Positions 45,083-53,231 of a stretch of 64,000 nt of DNA are shown piece after piece. Positions within the stretch are counted from its first letter, which is position 1. Each line of letters starts with the position of its first letter. Origin of the DNA: JABMQW01 sp964439935 (GTDB lineage: Bacteria; Fidelibacterota; Marinisomatia; Marinisomatales; TCS56); the NCBI GenBank assembly GCA_964439935.1, contig CAYTPW010000016.1:1-64000 (forward strand), written 5' to 3'. A program made the translations under genes and the position numbers. The notes beneath the pieces were generated by a model. It ran no database searches, was not told the origin of the DNA, and saw only the letters and a program-made list of their open reading frames with translations.

Positions 45083-46381
45083 GTGGATATAGAACTCACT
45101 TCCCCCAATTCATTTACCCGGGAAATGACTATTAAATTAGTCTGGGAAGAAATTGCCCCGGACTATGATAAAACAGAAAAACAAATCATCAAGAATATTA
45201 AAATACCCGGTTTCCGACCCGGCAAGGTGCCTAAAAAAGTAGTTCTACAACAGTATCAGCAAGCCATCGATGCCCAGTTTATTGATGAAATAATTCAGAA
45301 ATATTATCTTCAGGCGTTACGTGAAAAGGAAATTACTCCGATCAATCAGGCCAAGGTCGAGAATATTGATTTTAAGAATGGGCAACCACTAACCTTCAAA
45401 ACAACTTTTGAAGTCGAACCGCAGATTGAGTTACCGCAATTGAAAAAGAATAGTCTGAAGGTTCAGAAGACCATCTATCAATCGGATAATCAGGATGTCG
45501 ATGATGCCATCAAGGACATGCAGGAGCGGTTTTCGGATGTGCGAACTGTCGAGGATGGAGCTCAATTGGGTAATTACCTAATTGCTGACCTCCAGAAACT
45601 GGATAGCTCAGGTTTACCCTTGATCGGTGAGAAATTCGACCAGCGGTATATTAAGATCGGAGAAGGTGCTTTCGGTGGTGCTGTACAAGATAAATTGATT
45701 GGCCTTAAGCCGGGTGATTCAGCCCGGATCGAAATTCCAGAAGGTGAAGGCCAGGAGCTGAGCCTGTTTGAACTGAACATAATCAATGTTGAAGAGCGGG
45801 TTCCAGCCGTGATCAGTGCTGAATTTATCAAGCAAGTCGATCCAGAAGCGCAGGATGAACAGGAATGGCGTCAGCGCGTCAAGAATCGTATTGATGAAAA
45901 TCTGGAGCATCGATCCCAAGAAGCGTTTAATCGTTCACTCTCCGATGTTTTGATCGAATTGGTGAATCCGGAATATCCACCCTCCATGGTTGATGCCTAT
46001 CTGGACAAGGTAATTGAAGGTGCCAAAAAAGAGAACGCAGGTGAAGTGGATGAAACCCGTCTTCGGGATGCCTATCGAACGATTGCAGAGCATAATCTGA
46101 AATGGTACCTGATTCACAATGCCCTGATCAAGCAACAGGATTTTAAAGTGTCCAAGGAAGAAATCGAAGCAGAAATCCAGCGTCTGGTTGACCGCACCCC
46201 AGCCAGCGACAAAGAGATACGAAAATACTATAAAAAACCGAGCAACCGTCATAAACTTGAAGAGGACTTAATCGAAAAGCTGATACTGGATTATCTAAAA
46301 GAATTTGCCAAGATTAAGGAAGTTAAAGTCAAGACCAAAGACTTACGCGAACAGGCAGCCAAGGAGCAACCAGATGGATAA
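45083..46381 (+). CDS. tig: Trigger factor
   Basis: 432 residues from GTG 45083, with GAAGGA about six bases upstream. Ribosome-associated chaperone and peptidyl-prolyl isomerase. The N-terminal ribosome-binding domain has the signature GFRPGKVPKKVV; the FKBP-like domain (about 150-240, GNYLIADLQKLDSSGLPLIG) is present but weakly conserved; the C-terminal helical arms follow. The last eight bases overlap clpP. The tig-clpP-clpX order is the common bacterial one. Confidence 0.96.
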   Translation: MDIELTSPNSFTREMTIKLVWEEIAPDYDKTEKQIIKNIKIPGFRPGKVPKKVVLQQYQQAIDAQFIDEIIQKYYLQALREKEITPINQAKVENIDFKNGQPLTFKTTFEVEPQIELPQLKKNSLKVQKTIYQSDNQDVDDAIKDMQERFSDVRTVEDGAQLGNYLIADLQKLDSSGLPLIGEKFDQRYIKIGEGAFGGAVQDKLIGLKPGDSARIEIPEGEGQELSLFELNIINVEERVPAVISAEFIKQVDPEAQDEQEWRQRVKNRIDENLEHRSQEAFNRSLSDVLIELVNPEYPPSMVDAYLDKVIEGAKKENAGEVDETRLRDAYRTIAEHNLKWYLIHNALIKQQDFKVSKEEIEAEIQRLVDRTPASDKEIRKYYKKPSNRHKLEEDLIEKLILDYLKEFAKIKEVKVKTKDLREQAAKEQPDG

Positions 46382-46979
46382 AGAACATATCGCTCAATTA
46401 ATTCCCATGGTAGTGGAACAGTCCGGCCGGATGGAACGTGCTTACGATATTTATTCACGTCTGTTGAAGGAACGGATCGTGTTTTTGGGCACACCAATCG
46501 ATGATGCTGTCGCCTCATTGATCATTGCCCAATTATTATTCCTGGACGCTGAAAATTCGGAAAAGGATATTTATCTATATATTAATTCACCTGGTGGGAT
46601 TGTAACTGCCGGACTGGGAGTTTATGATACCATGCAGTATATCAAATCCGATGTAGCCACGATCTGTATGGGACAGGCTTCCAGTATGGGTGCAGTTCTT
46701 TTGGCAGGCGGTAAACGTGGTAAACGCTCTGCTTTACCCAATGCCCGGATTATGATTCACCAGCCGATGGGCGGTGTTGAAGGCCAGGCGAGCGATATTC
46801 AAATACAGGCTGATGAAATCGATCGGTTGAAAATACGGCTTAACAAGATTTTAGCCCGCTGTACCAAACAATCGTTGAAACGTATTGAAAAAGATACGGA
46901 CCGTAATTTTTTCATGAGCGTTGAGGATGCCCAGGAATATGGATTAATTGACACAATATTAGTGCCCAGTAAAAAGTGA
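46374..46979 (+). CDS. clpP: ATP-dependent Clp protease proteolytic subunit, Ser-His-Asn active site
   Basis: 201 residues from ATG 46374 with AAGGAG seven bases upstream; the frame is open further back inside tig, but the conserved IPMVVEQSGRMERAYDIYSR begins here. Nucleophile S104 (GQASSMGAVLL) and H129 (RIMIHQPMGG) are present and have the family spacing of 25. The third residue, Asp in E. coli (TERDRFLS), is Asn here: N178 in DTDRNFFMS (codon AAT). The IGF-loop docking pocket and handle region look normal. Listeria ClpP1 is a known Ser-His-Asn case with altered activity. The gene overlaps tig by eight bases and clpX by four. Confidence 0.95.
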   Translation: MDKEHIAQLIPMVVEQSGRMERAYDIYSRLLKERIVFLGTPIDDAVASLIIAQLLFLDAENSEKDIYLYINSPGGIVTAGLGVYDTMQYIKSDVATICMGQASSMGAVLLAGGKRGKRSALPNARIMIHQPMGGVEGQASDIQIQADEIDRLKIRLNKILARCTKQSLKRIEKDTDRNFFMSVEDAQEYGLIDTILVPSKK

Positions 46980-48118
46980 ATAAAAATCATATAGTGCCGA
47001 TAGAAACAGAGCCGGATTCGGCTGAAAATATTACCGATCCTTTTCAGCTTGTGCTACACAAACCAACTGAGATCAAGGATTTTCTCGATCGATATGTAAT
47101 CGGGCAGGAGCTGGCCAAACGTACTGTTTCAGTAGCTGTCTACAACCATTATAAACGAATCCTGTACCAGGATGTGGAAGAAGATGTTGAGATTGAGAAA
47201 AGTAATATTTTATTAATTGGTTCTACCGGTACCGGCAAAACATTACTCGCGCAAACACTGGCCAGATTCCTTTCGGTACCTTTTGCACTGACCGATGCTA
47301 CTGCCTTAACGGAGGCTGGTTATGTGGGCGAGGATGTAGAGAATATTCTGGTCCGCCTGCTCCAGGTTGCCAATTATAATGTTGCCGCAGCGGAACAGGG
47401 AATTATATATATTGATGAACTGGATAAAATTGGTCGTAAATCTTCTTCGGCTTCAATCACCAGGGATGTCTCCGGCGAAGGCGTTCAGCAAGCTCTGCTT
47501 AAGATCCTCGAAGGCACAGTCGCCAATGTACCTCCCCAGGGAGGGCGCAAACATCCAGAGCAGCGTTTGATACCGGTTGATACAAAAAATATACTGTTTA
47601 TTTGTGGTGGTTCCTTCGACGGTCTAAATGAAATCCTGGATAGCCGAAAAGGCGCTGGTGAAATCGGATTTAAGTCAAAGGAGAAAAAAACGGCCGTAAC
47701 AACGATTGGTCCCCAGTTATCAGAGATAACGCCCAGCGACCTGGTTAAGTTTGGTTTTATTCCAGAATTGATCGGTCGATTACCGGTGGTTGCCGGCTTG
47801 GAAGACCTTGATCACAATGCTTTATTCAGGGTCTTGACCGAACCGAAGAACGCATTGGTGAAACAGTATCAGAAATTATTTATAATGGAGGGAATAGCGC
47901 TCGAATTTCAAAAATCTGCGCTCGATATTATAATCCAACGTGCTCTGGAACGGAAGTCCGGCGCTCGATCGCTCCGCTCAGTTATGGAAGAGTTTATGAT
48001 GGACCTGATGTTTGATTTACCTGAATTGGAAAATGTTCGTAAAGTAATTATCACTCCCAGAGTCGTTACCAAAAGAGCCAAACCGCGTTATTTGTATTAT
48101 CGACGAAAATCAGCCTAA
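46976..48118 (+). CDS. clpX: Clp protease ATPase ClpX lacking the N-terminal zinc-binding domain
   Basis: 380 residues from GTG 46976 (E. coli has 424). The AAA+ core is complete: LHKPTEIKDFLDRYVIGQEL, Walker A LLIGSTGTGKT, pore loop GYVGED, Walker B IIYIDELDK, RKH loop GGRKHPEQR, ClpP-docking IGF loop (GEIGFKSK) and sensor 2 region KSGARSLRSVMEEFM. The four-Cys zinc-binding domain that normally fills the first 50-60 residues is replaced by about 28 residues (VPIETEPDSAENITDPFQLV). An in-frame TAA at 46970-46972 excludes a longer start. The start overlaps the clpP stop (GTGA). Confidence 0.95.
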   Translation: MNKNHIVPIETEPDSAENITDPFQLVLHKPTEIKDFLDRYVIGQELAKRTVSVAVYNHYKRILYQDVEEDVEIEKSNILLIGSTGTGKTLLAQTLARFLSVPFALTDATALTEAGYVGEDVENILVRLLQVANYNVAAAEQGIIYIDELDKIGRKSSSASITRDVSGEGVQQALLKILEGTVANVPPQGGRKHPEQRLIPVDTKNILFICGGSFDGLNEILDSRKGAGEIGFKSKEKKTAVTTIGPQLSEITPSDLVKFGFIPELIGRLPVVAGLEDLDHNALFRVLTEPKNALVKQYQKLFIMEGIALEFQKSALDIIIQRALERKSGARSLRSVMEEFMMDLMFDLPELENVRKVIITPRVVTKRAKPRYLYYRRKSA

Positions 48119-48142
48119 AAAGGGGAAAACATTCCCCTTTTT
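48117..48142. terminator. Bidirectional Rho-independent terminator
   Basis: AAAAAGGGGAA (48117-48127), loop AACA and TTCCCCTTTTT (48132-48142) form a perfect 11-bp stem. With A-runs on one side and T-runs on the other it can end both clpX and the convergent M6 protease gene (stop at 48150). Confidence 0.93.
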
Positions 48143-48149
48143 CTATAGT

Positions 48150-50858
48150 TTATTTAAGCAGTAATAGCTTCTTAGTAACTGTATAGCCGGTTGTAGTCAT
48201 CTGAATGAAATAGGTGCCACTGGCTACCGCTTTATCCGCATTGTTACGCCCGTTCCATTCTAGGTAATAGCGGCCGGGAGTATGCACCCGGTTGATCTGT
48301 TTTATCAGCTTACCGCGAATATCGTAAATCGTAAAGCTGATCTCAGCATTTCCAAGTACCTGATATCGGAAGCTAGTCCTGGGATTGAACGGATTGGGGT
48401 AATTGTCGGATAATTCGAATGCGGTAGGTAACACTTGATTGTCGGTGGCGCTGACATAAGGTGTAATGATTATTCGACCAACATTGGTATTGTACGGTAC
48501 TCCGGTATTGCCGAATACATCCATCAGGAAAACATTGCTGATTGTGACGATGACCTGGCCTATTTGCGCACTGTGATTGACAACCCCGTTGACGGTAAAC
48601 AGGCTGCTATCTCCCACCGCCAGGGGACTGCTGCTAAGAGCCGCGGCTTGCACCATAATGCCATCCGGTAGCATTGTCATGGTTGAATGCCATCCGTTTA
48701 GCCGATTGCTTAGGGCGATGGCGGGTGTCCATTCTCCATCCTGATTCAGATCGGTGAATTCTTCACCGTCATCCCACTGATTATTTCCGTTGTCATCAGT
48801 AAATAATTCATCAGCCGGGATCAGATAGTCCGGTACATCATTGAGGGTTATCGAGATCATTTTAATCGGAACCGTATTGTTTAATTTCACTTCAAATTGA
48901 AAAGGACCACCTACCGGAGCCGTGCTGTCCTGAACGGTGAATACCTGTGGTACACTGATAATACTGTAAATGGCAGTATTAGTTATCAAGGCAATTTCCG
49001 AACCGGCCGAATCAGCGGAATAATAATTATTCAAGCTTAAGAGAATGGACTGACTCACACTGGTATTGGCAAACAGGCTGATATCCATGACAGCACCGGT
49101 TCCTTCGGAAATACTGGGGTTCACCAACTCAATAAAATTATCGGTAATTATGATGGTATCGGCACTGGCGCGCCCGGTAAGATTAACACCGGTTACAGTC
49201 AATATATCAGGCAGTCCGGTGATTCCGAACTCCAGCGTGTTGATCGGCATCGTATTATCAATTTCCAGCTCGATCGAACCGGTATCATATGCTATCCCGG
49301 AGCTATTATTGAGATCCATGTCAGCGATCAATATTTCGCCGAAACTCAGGTCAAAGCTCATAATGGAATCAGGATCGGAGATATTTTCGATGGCGATCAT
49401 CGACGGAAAACTATAATAACTTGTAGTGTTAGGAGTGGAACTGTTAGTGAACTCATGATTATCGGAGCTGCCTGGATAGGGATCACCACTGTCACTGCCC
49501 TGGTTATTTTCCAGGTTGAACGCACCGTCGGCCTGCTCCAGACCAACGCCATAATGAGGTTCATTATTGTTCGGCCGCCAGCCACTGGTCATCTCGGTGT
49601 CGATATGCCAGATCAATAATCCTGGCAGGGGCATATTAACATCGGTTCCAACCTTCTGTCTGTTTTCAAACAACCAATACTCGCTGTTATCCTGAGTGTG
49701 ATTTACCTGGTAGATAGTATTATTTGAAAAGGATTGTTCGAGTTCAATACCGGTTTGATCCGACTCCAGAATAATCGGGTTGGACCAGCCCATTTCTGTT
49801 TTGCACCAGGCATTCGGTGCGGAGGGGTACCAGGGTGTTGTTCCACTGGTTCCCCAGGAACCGCTGGCCATCAGGGCCAGTTTACCGGCTCCATCCGAAC
49901 TGCCGTCAGTGTCGTAGAGATCCGGCAGCCCCAGGGCATGACCGAATTCGTGGCACACAACTCCAATCGCGGTGATAATGTCTGTATCAGCATAGATTTC
50001 CGGTTGAATCGTATAATCGTCGATCCAGACACCGTCATATTGAACGGCATATCCGCCGGCTGATAAATTCCAGCGGTGTGACCAGATATAGTTCGTATTG
50101 CCACCATATTCCGCACCTGGACCGGCATGAATTACGTTGATTACATCAACATTGCCATCATTGTCATTATCATACTTTGTCCAATCCATACCATTGGCCT
50201 CGGCTGAATCCACAGCTGCTCGGATGAGTTCCATTACATGCGTATAATAATCGGGATTGTTATTGGCGTAATAATCTAGGCTGTCGCGTGCGGTTACCCA
50301 TGGAACAATATCAGTAATCGGGTTGAATTGACCATATGAAGTTTCCTGGTAGAAATCACGGAAGCTACCGGAACCGGGATAATTGGGATGTCCATAACCT
50401 TCCAGATTCATTAAATCGTTAATGGCCGAATCAGAATAAGATGCAGCTAAATTTGGAAAATCAACTAATAACAGTATAACACTGAACGTGTCGGTACGGG
50501 CGGCACTTAGCTGAAAGGCAGGATGGTGAACAAATGTTTCCCGCGGTTCCGGGTTAAGATGCTTGATCAGTGGATTGCCGTCATAAGCAAATGCTGGTGG
50601 TTCGTCTTGTCCAACGATACTAGATCCTGGCACCAGTTTGGTACCATCAACACCCATCGCATAAACCCAGTAACCGGTGGTCGATTTGATAATAGACCAG
50701 CCTTCTGATGTTTCATGCCAGGCGGACCATTCATCACCGCGGGCATAGCCGGAGAATTGAGAACCATCCGGTTGTTGGAAAACCATCAATTCGGGTGAAG
50801 CATTAATAGACAAACCACTTTTTATCAGAATTAAAATGGCAATTATGACGTATTTCAT
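48150..50858 (-). CDS. Secreted M6-family metalloprotease with T9SS tail
   Basis: 902 residues. After a signal peptide (MKYVIIAILILIKSGLSINA) and a propeptide with FQQPDGSQFSGYARGDEWSA comes an M6 (immune inhibitor A-like) domain: TDTFSVILLLVDFPNLAASY, GSGSFRDFYQETSYGQFNPI and the zinc site VCHEFGHALGLPDLYD (H303, E304, H307). PGLLIWHIDTEM is also typical of M6 proteins. Cohesin-like beta-sandwich regions (about 535-815) follow, with a calcium-loop-like FTDDNGNNQWDDGEEFTDLN. The T9SS tail starts DNYPNPFNPRTS and ends KKLLLLK. It is an extracellular protease, probably for degrading environmental or surface protein. Confidence 0.93.
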   Translation of the reverse strand: MKYVIIAILILIKSGLSINASPELMVFQQPDGSQFSGYARGDEWSAWHETSEGWSIIKSTTGYWVYAMGVDGTKLVPGSSIVGQDEPPAFAYDGNPLIKHLNPEPRETFVHHPAFQLSAARTDTFSVILLLVDFPNLAASYSDSAINDLMNLEGYGHPNYPGSGSFRDFYQETSYGQFNPITDIVPWVTARDSLDYYANNNPDYYTHVMELIRAAVDSAEANGMDWTKYDNDNDGNVDVINVIHAGPGAEYGGNTNYIWSHRWNLSAGGYAVQYDGVWIDDYTIQPEIYADTDIITAIGVVCHEFGHALGLPDLYDTDGSSDGAGKLALMASGSWGTSGTTPWYPSAPNAWCKTEMGWSNPIILESDQTGIELEQSFSNNTIYQVNHTQDNSEYWLFENRQKVGTDVNMPLPGLLIWHIDTEMTSGWRPNNNEPHYGVGLEQADGAFNLENNQGSDSGDPYPGSSDNHEFTNSSTPNTTSYYSFPSMIAIENISDPDSIMSFDLSFGEILIADMDLNNSSGIAYDTGSIELEIDNTMPINTLEFGITGLPDILTVTGVNLTGRASADTIIITDNFIELVNPSISEGTGAVMDISLFANTSVSQSILLSLNNYYSADSAGSEIALITNTAIYSIISVPQVFTVQDSTAPVGGPFQFEVKLNNTVPIKMISITLNDVPDYLIPADELFTDDNGNNQWDDGEEFTDLNQDGEWTPAIALSNRLNGWHSTMTMLPDGIMVQAAALSSSPLAVGDSSLFTVNGVVNHSAQIGQVIVTISNVFLMDVFGNTGVPYNTNVGRIIITPYVSATDNQVLPTAFELSDNYPNPFNPRTSFRYQVLGNAEISFTIYDIRGKLIKQINRVHTPGRYYLEWNGRNNADKAVASGTYFIQMTTTGYTVTKKLLLLK

Positions 50859-51056
50859 ATTTTGTACTCAGCTAGAATTTTGGTGTCGAGTTTACGCAGA
50901 TTTAGTAAATATTTACTGTAGTAATTGTTTGGTACAATGCTGTTAAACTGCTTGACACCAATTTGATAATTAAGTATTATTCGGGTTACAATCAGAATTA
51001 ACAATCTATCCCCTAACACAATGTCAACCAGATAAATAATAATCTTAGGAGGCCTC

Positions 51057-53111
51057 ATGCGCTACTTGGTAATAATTTTCTGTATCCTGTTGAGTGTCAA
51101 TTTTCTAATTGGTGAAGTTTATAACGCTGGAAAGCTGGATAATAATATCCGGAACAGAGAGCGTGCGATAATTGAAAATGACAGTAGCAATCCAATTCGA
51201 TTGATGGAACCCTCACCGGCACCGACCTATGTATCGCGTGATGATATATTTTCACCAGTACTAGTTGACTCGAGTAAAAACGGTTATGGGCTGTATTCGC
51301 AATCCACGACCCCGATTGAATATATACCGGGCCTTGGTGTCGCTGCTTGCTATCGCCAATGGCAGGGAGCAGATGTGTCGGCCGGTTATATTGGCACGGC
51401 TCAATCCCCCGATGGTATTAACTGGATGGTTTCGAGCGCGATAAACAGCGTGTATCCATATGGTGCTACACCCGATACTGATCCGGCCTTCCCGGGACAA
51501 CCTCAGGGACGTTACCCCAGTCTGGGGGGATCTATAAATGGGTATCCTACTCCAATCTGGACTGAATATACCACGACTACCGGTGGCGGTACCAATGGCG
51601 GTAGAGCAATGTATACTTATGATCAATTAGGTTGGTTTGGCAGTAGTTTTGCCAGCCCGATATTTGACCTGAATAATGGCTGCAATCCCACACCTTGTGA
51701 TCCACCAGATTTGTGGGTCAGTCAAAGTCTAATTGTTGAAGATGCTACCGGTCCGATTTTATTAACCGGTTTTCAGGAAGGTTTAGCTAATAACAATTAC
51801 TGGTTGATACGGTCAAATCTGCATATGTTCGGGTATTATTTCATGAGCGACCCAGTGTTAATTCATGATGAATTGGCTTTCCACATTGATGGATATACCG
51901 GTGATCCTGAATTTCATATTAATTCCGATGGGACCGGTTATTTGGGTGTGGTCGGTTACTGGCATGATTATCAGACTGGTGGCGCGGTTACAACCCACAC
52001 CTTATTTTACAAGACTACAACTGATTATGGTCTGACCTGGTCAATTACCGGTGGTTTGGAAAATAGCGGTTTTAACCATATTTCCGATGCCAAATTGCTG
52101 GAGTTGTACACCGAAGCAACGGCTGGAATGGATGTTTTAGTCCCGGGTGATACCATGATTTACTCTGATCCTGATACGATGATAATAAATAATCTCTTCA
52201 TCGGTTATGATTATGATCTGAAAGTTGATGCTGATGGCGGGTTGCATTTGGTCGCCCAATGTATTTTGCAGGGCGAACTATTTTCCGATGGTTCATCCGG
52301 AGTGGAATCCCGTTATTCAGGTGCTGGTATCTACCACTTCTATAATCCAACCCCTGACACTTCCGAAAACTGGACAGCCAGTTTTGTTCGTGATATGTGG
52401 CTCTCCAACCGTTTTGATTATGGAATAGCCGGCGCCGGGTTTACCGGATACCAGTATCATTCACCGGATCTGGCGATAAGTTCCGATCCCGGCAGCCAGA
52501 CACTCTGGTGTGTTATTCCGGCGGTGACCGATTCTTCGGAACTCTGTCCCGATCTGTATTGTGACATCGATCTTTTTCTGTCAAAATCAGAGGATAACGG
52601 TGCTACCTGGATCGACTTAGGAAATTTAACCAACACCCCGATTGTGGACGGTATTAAAAACTATGAAGTGAGCTCGCATATTGCGCCGATCGCCACAGAC
52701 AGTGGTTGTTATTTTATGTGGCAGGTTGCTGATTTCAGCCTATTGACCGTTGAAACTAATGAATACTTTGAAGACTATAAACAGCGGGTGTATGTTGGAA
52801 ATTATGGATTAGAAACAGTTGTGGAGGTGGATGCTGATCTGCAACCCAATCGGTTTACACTGAATCAAAACTATCCCAATCCGTTTAATCCAACCACTCG
52901 GATTGAGTATAGTCTGGCCACGGCTGGAAATGTGACCTTGACTTTGTATAATATTATGGGACAAAAAGTGCTGACGATGGTCGACAAATACCTGAAAGCA
53001 GGAAGTCACGATTTTGTGCTGGATGCTTCTGAATTACCTAGTGGGATTTATTTCTATTCACTAACGCAGAATGGGAATACAAAATCTAATAAACTGGTGT
53101 TGATGAAATAA
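51057..53111 (+). CDS. Secreted T9SS cargo of unknown function, BNR-like repeats
   Basis: 684 residues; AGGAGG (51046-51051) sits before ATG 51057. Signal peptide MRYLVIIFCILLSVNFLIG. The body has several Asp-box/BNR-like phrases found in sialidase-type propellers: AQSPDGINWMVSS, KTTTDYGLTWSITGG and SKSEDNGATWIDLGNL. I see no sialidase catalytic set (RIP motif), so an enzyme call is not supported. The T9SS tail is NQNYPNPFNPTTRIEYSL, ending NKLVLMK. Probably a surface-displayed beta-propeller that binds or displays something. Confidence 0.8.
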   Translation: MRYLVIIFCILLSVNFLIGEVYNAGKLDNNIRNRERAIIENDSSNPIRLMEPSPAPTYVSRDDIFSPVLVDSSKNGYGLYSQSTTPIEYIPGLGVAACYRQWQGADVSAGYIGTAQSPDGINWMVSSAINSVYPYGATPDTDPAFPGQPQGRYPSLGGSINGYPTPIWTEYTTTTGGGTNGGRAMYTYDQLGWFGSSFASPIFDLNNGCNPTPCDPPDLWVSQSLIVEDATGPILLTGFQEGLANNNYWLIRSNLHMFGYYFMSDPVLIHDELAFHIDGYTGDPEFHINSDGTGYLGVVGYWHDYQTGGAVTTHTLFYKTTTDYGLTWSITGGLENSGFNHISDAKLLELYTEATAGMDVLVPGDTMIYSDPDTMIINNLFIGYDYDLKVDADGGLHLVAQCILQGELFSDGSSGVESRYSGAGIYHFYNPTPDTSENWTASFVRDMWLSNRFDYGIAGAGFTGYQYHSPDLAISSDPGSQTLWCVIPAVTDSSELCPDLYCDIDLFLSKSEDNGATWIDLGNLTNTPIVDGIKNYEVSSHIAPIATDSGCYFMWQVADFSLLTVETNEYFEDYKQRVYVGNYGLETVVEVDADLQPNRFTLNQNYPNPFNPTTRIEYSLATAGNVTLTLYNIMGQKVLTMVDKYLKAGSHDFVLDASELPSGIYFYSLTQNGNTKSNKLVLMK

Positions 53112-53231
53112 TAATCGATTCGGATATTTTACTGCCTTTTTGCCCGCTGAATAATTACCGGCACCATCGATAACTGGTAGTGCTGGTAATTATTCGGTTT
53201 CAAAGCCAATCGATGAAATAAAGATAAACTG

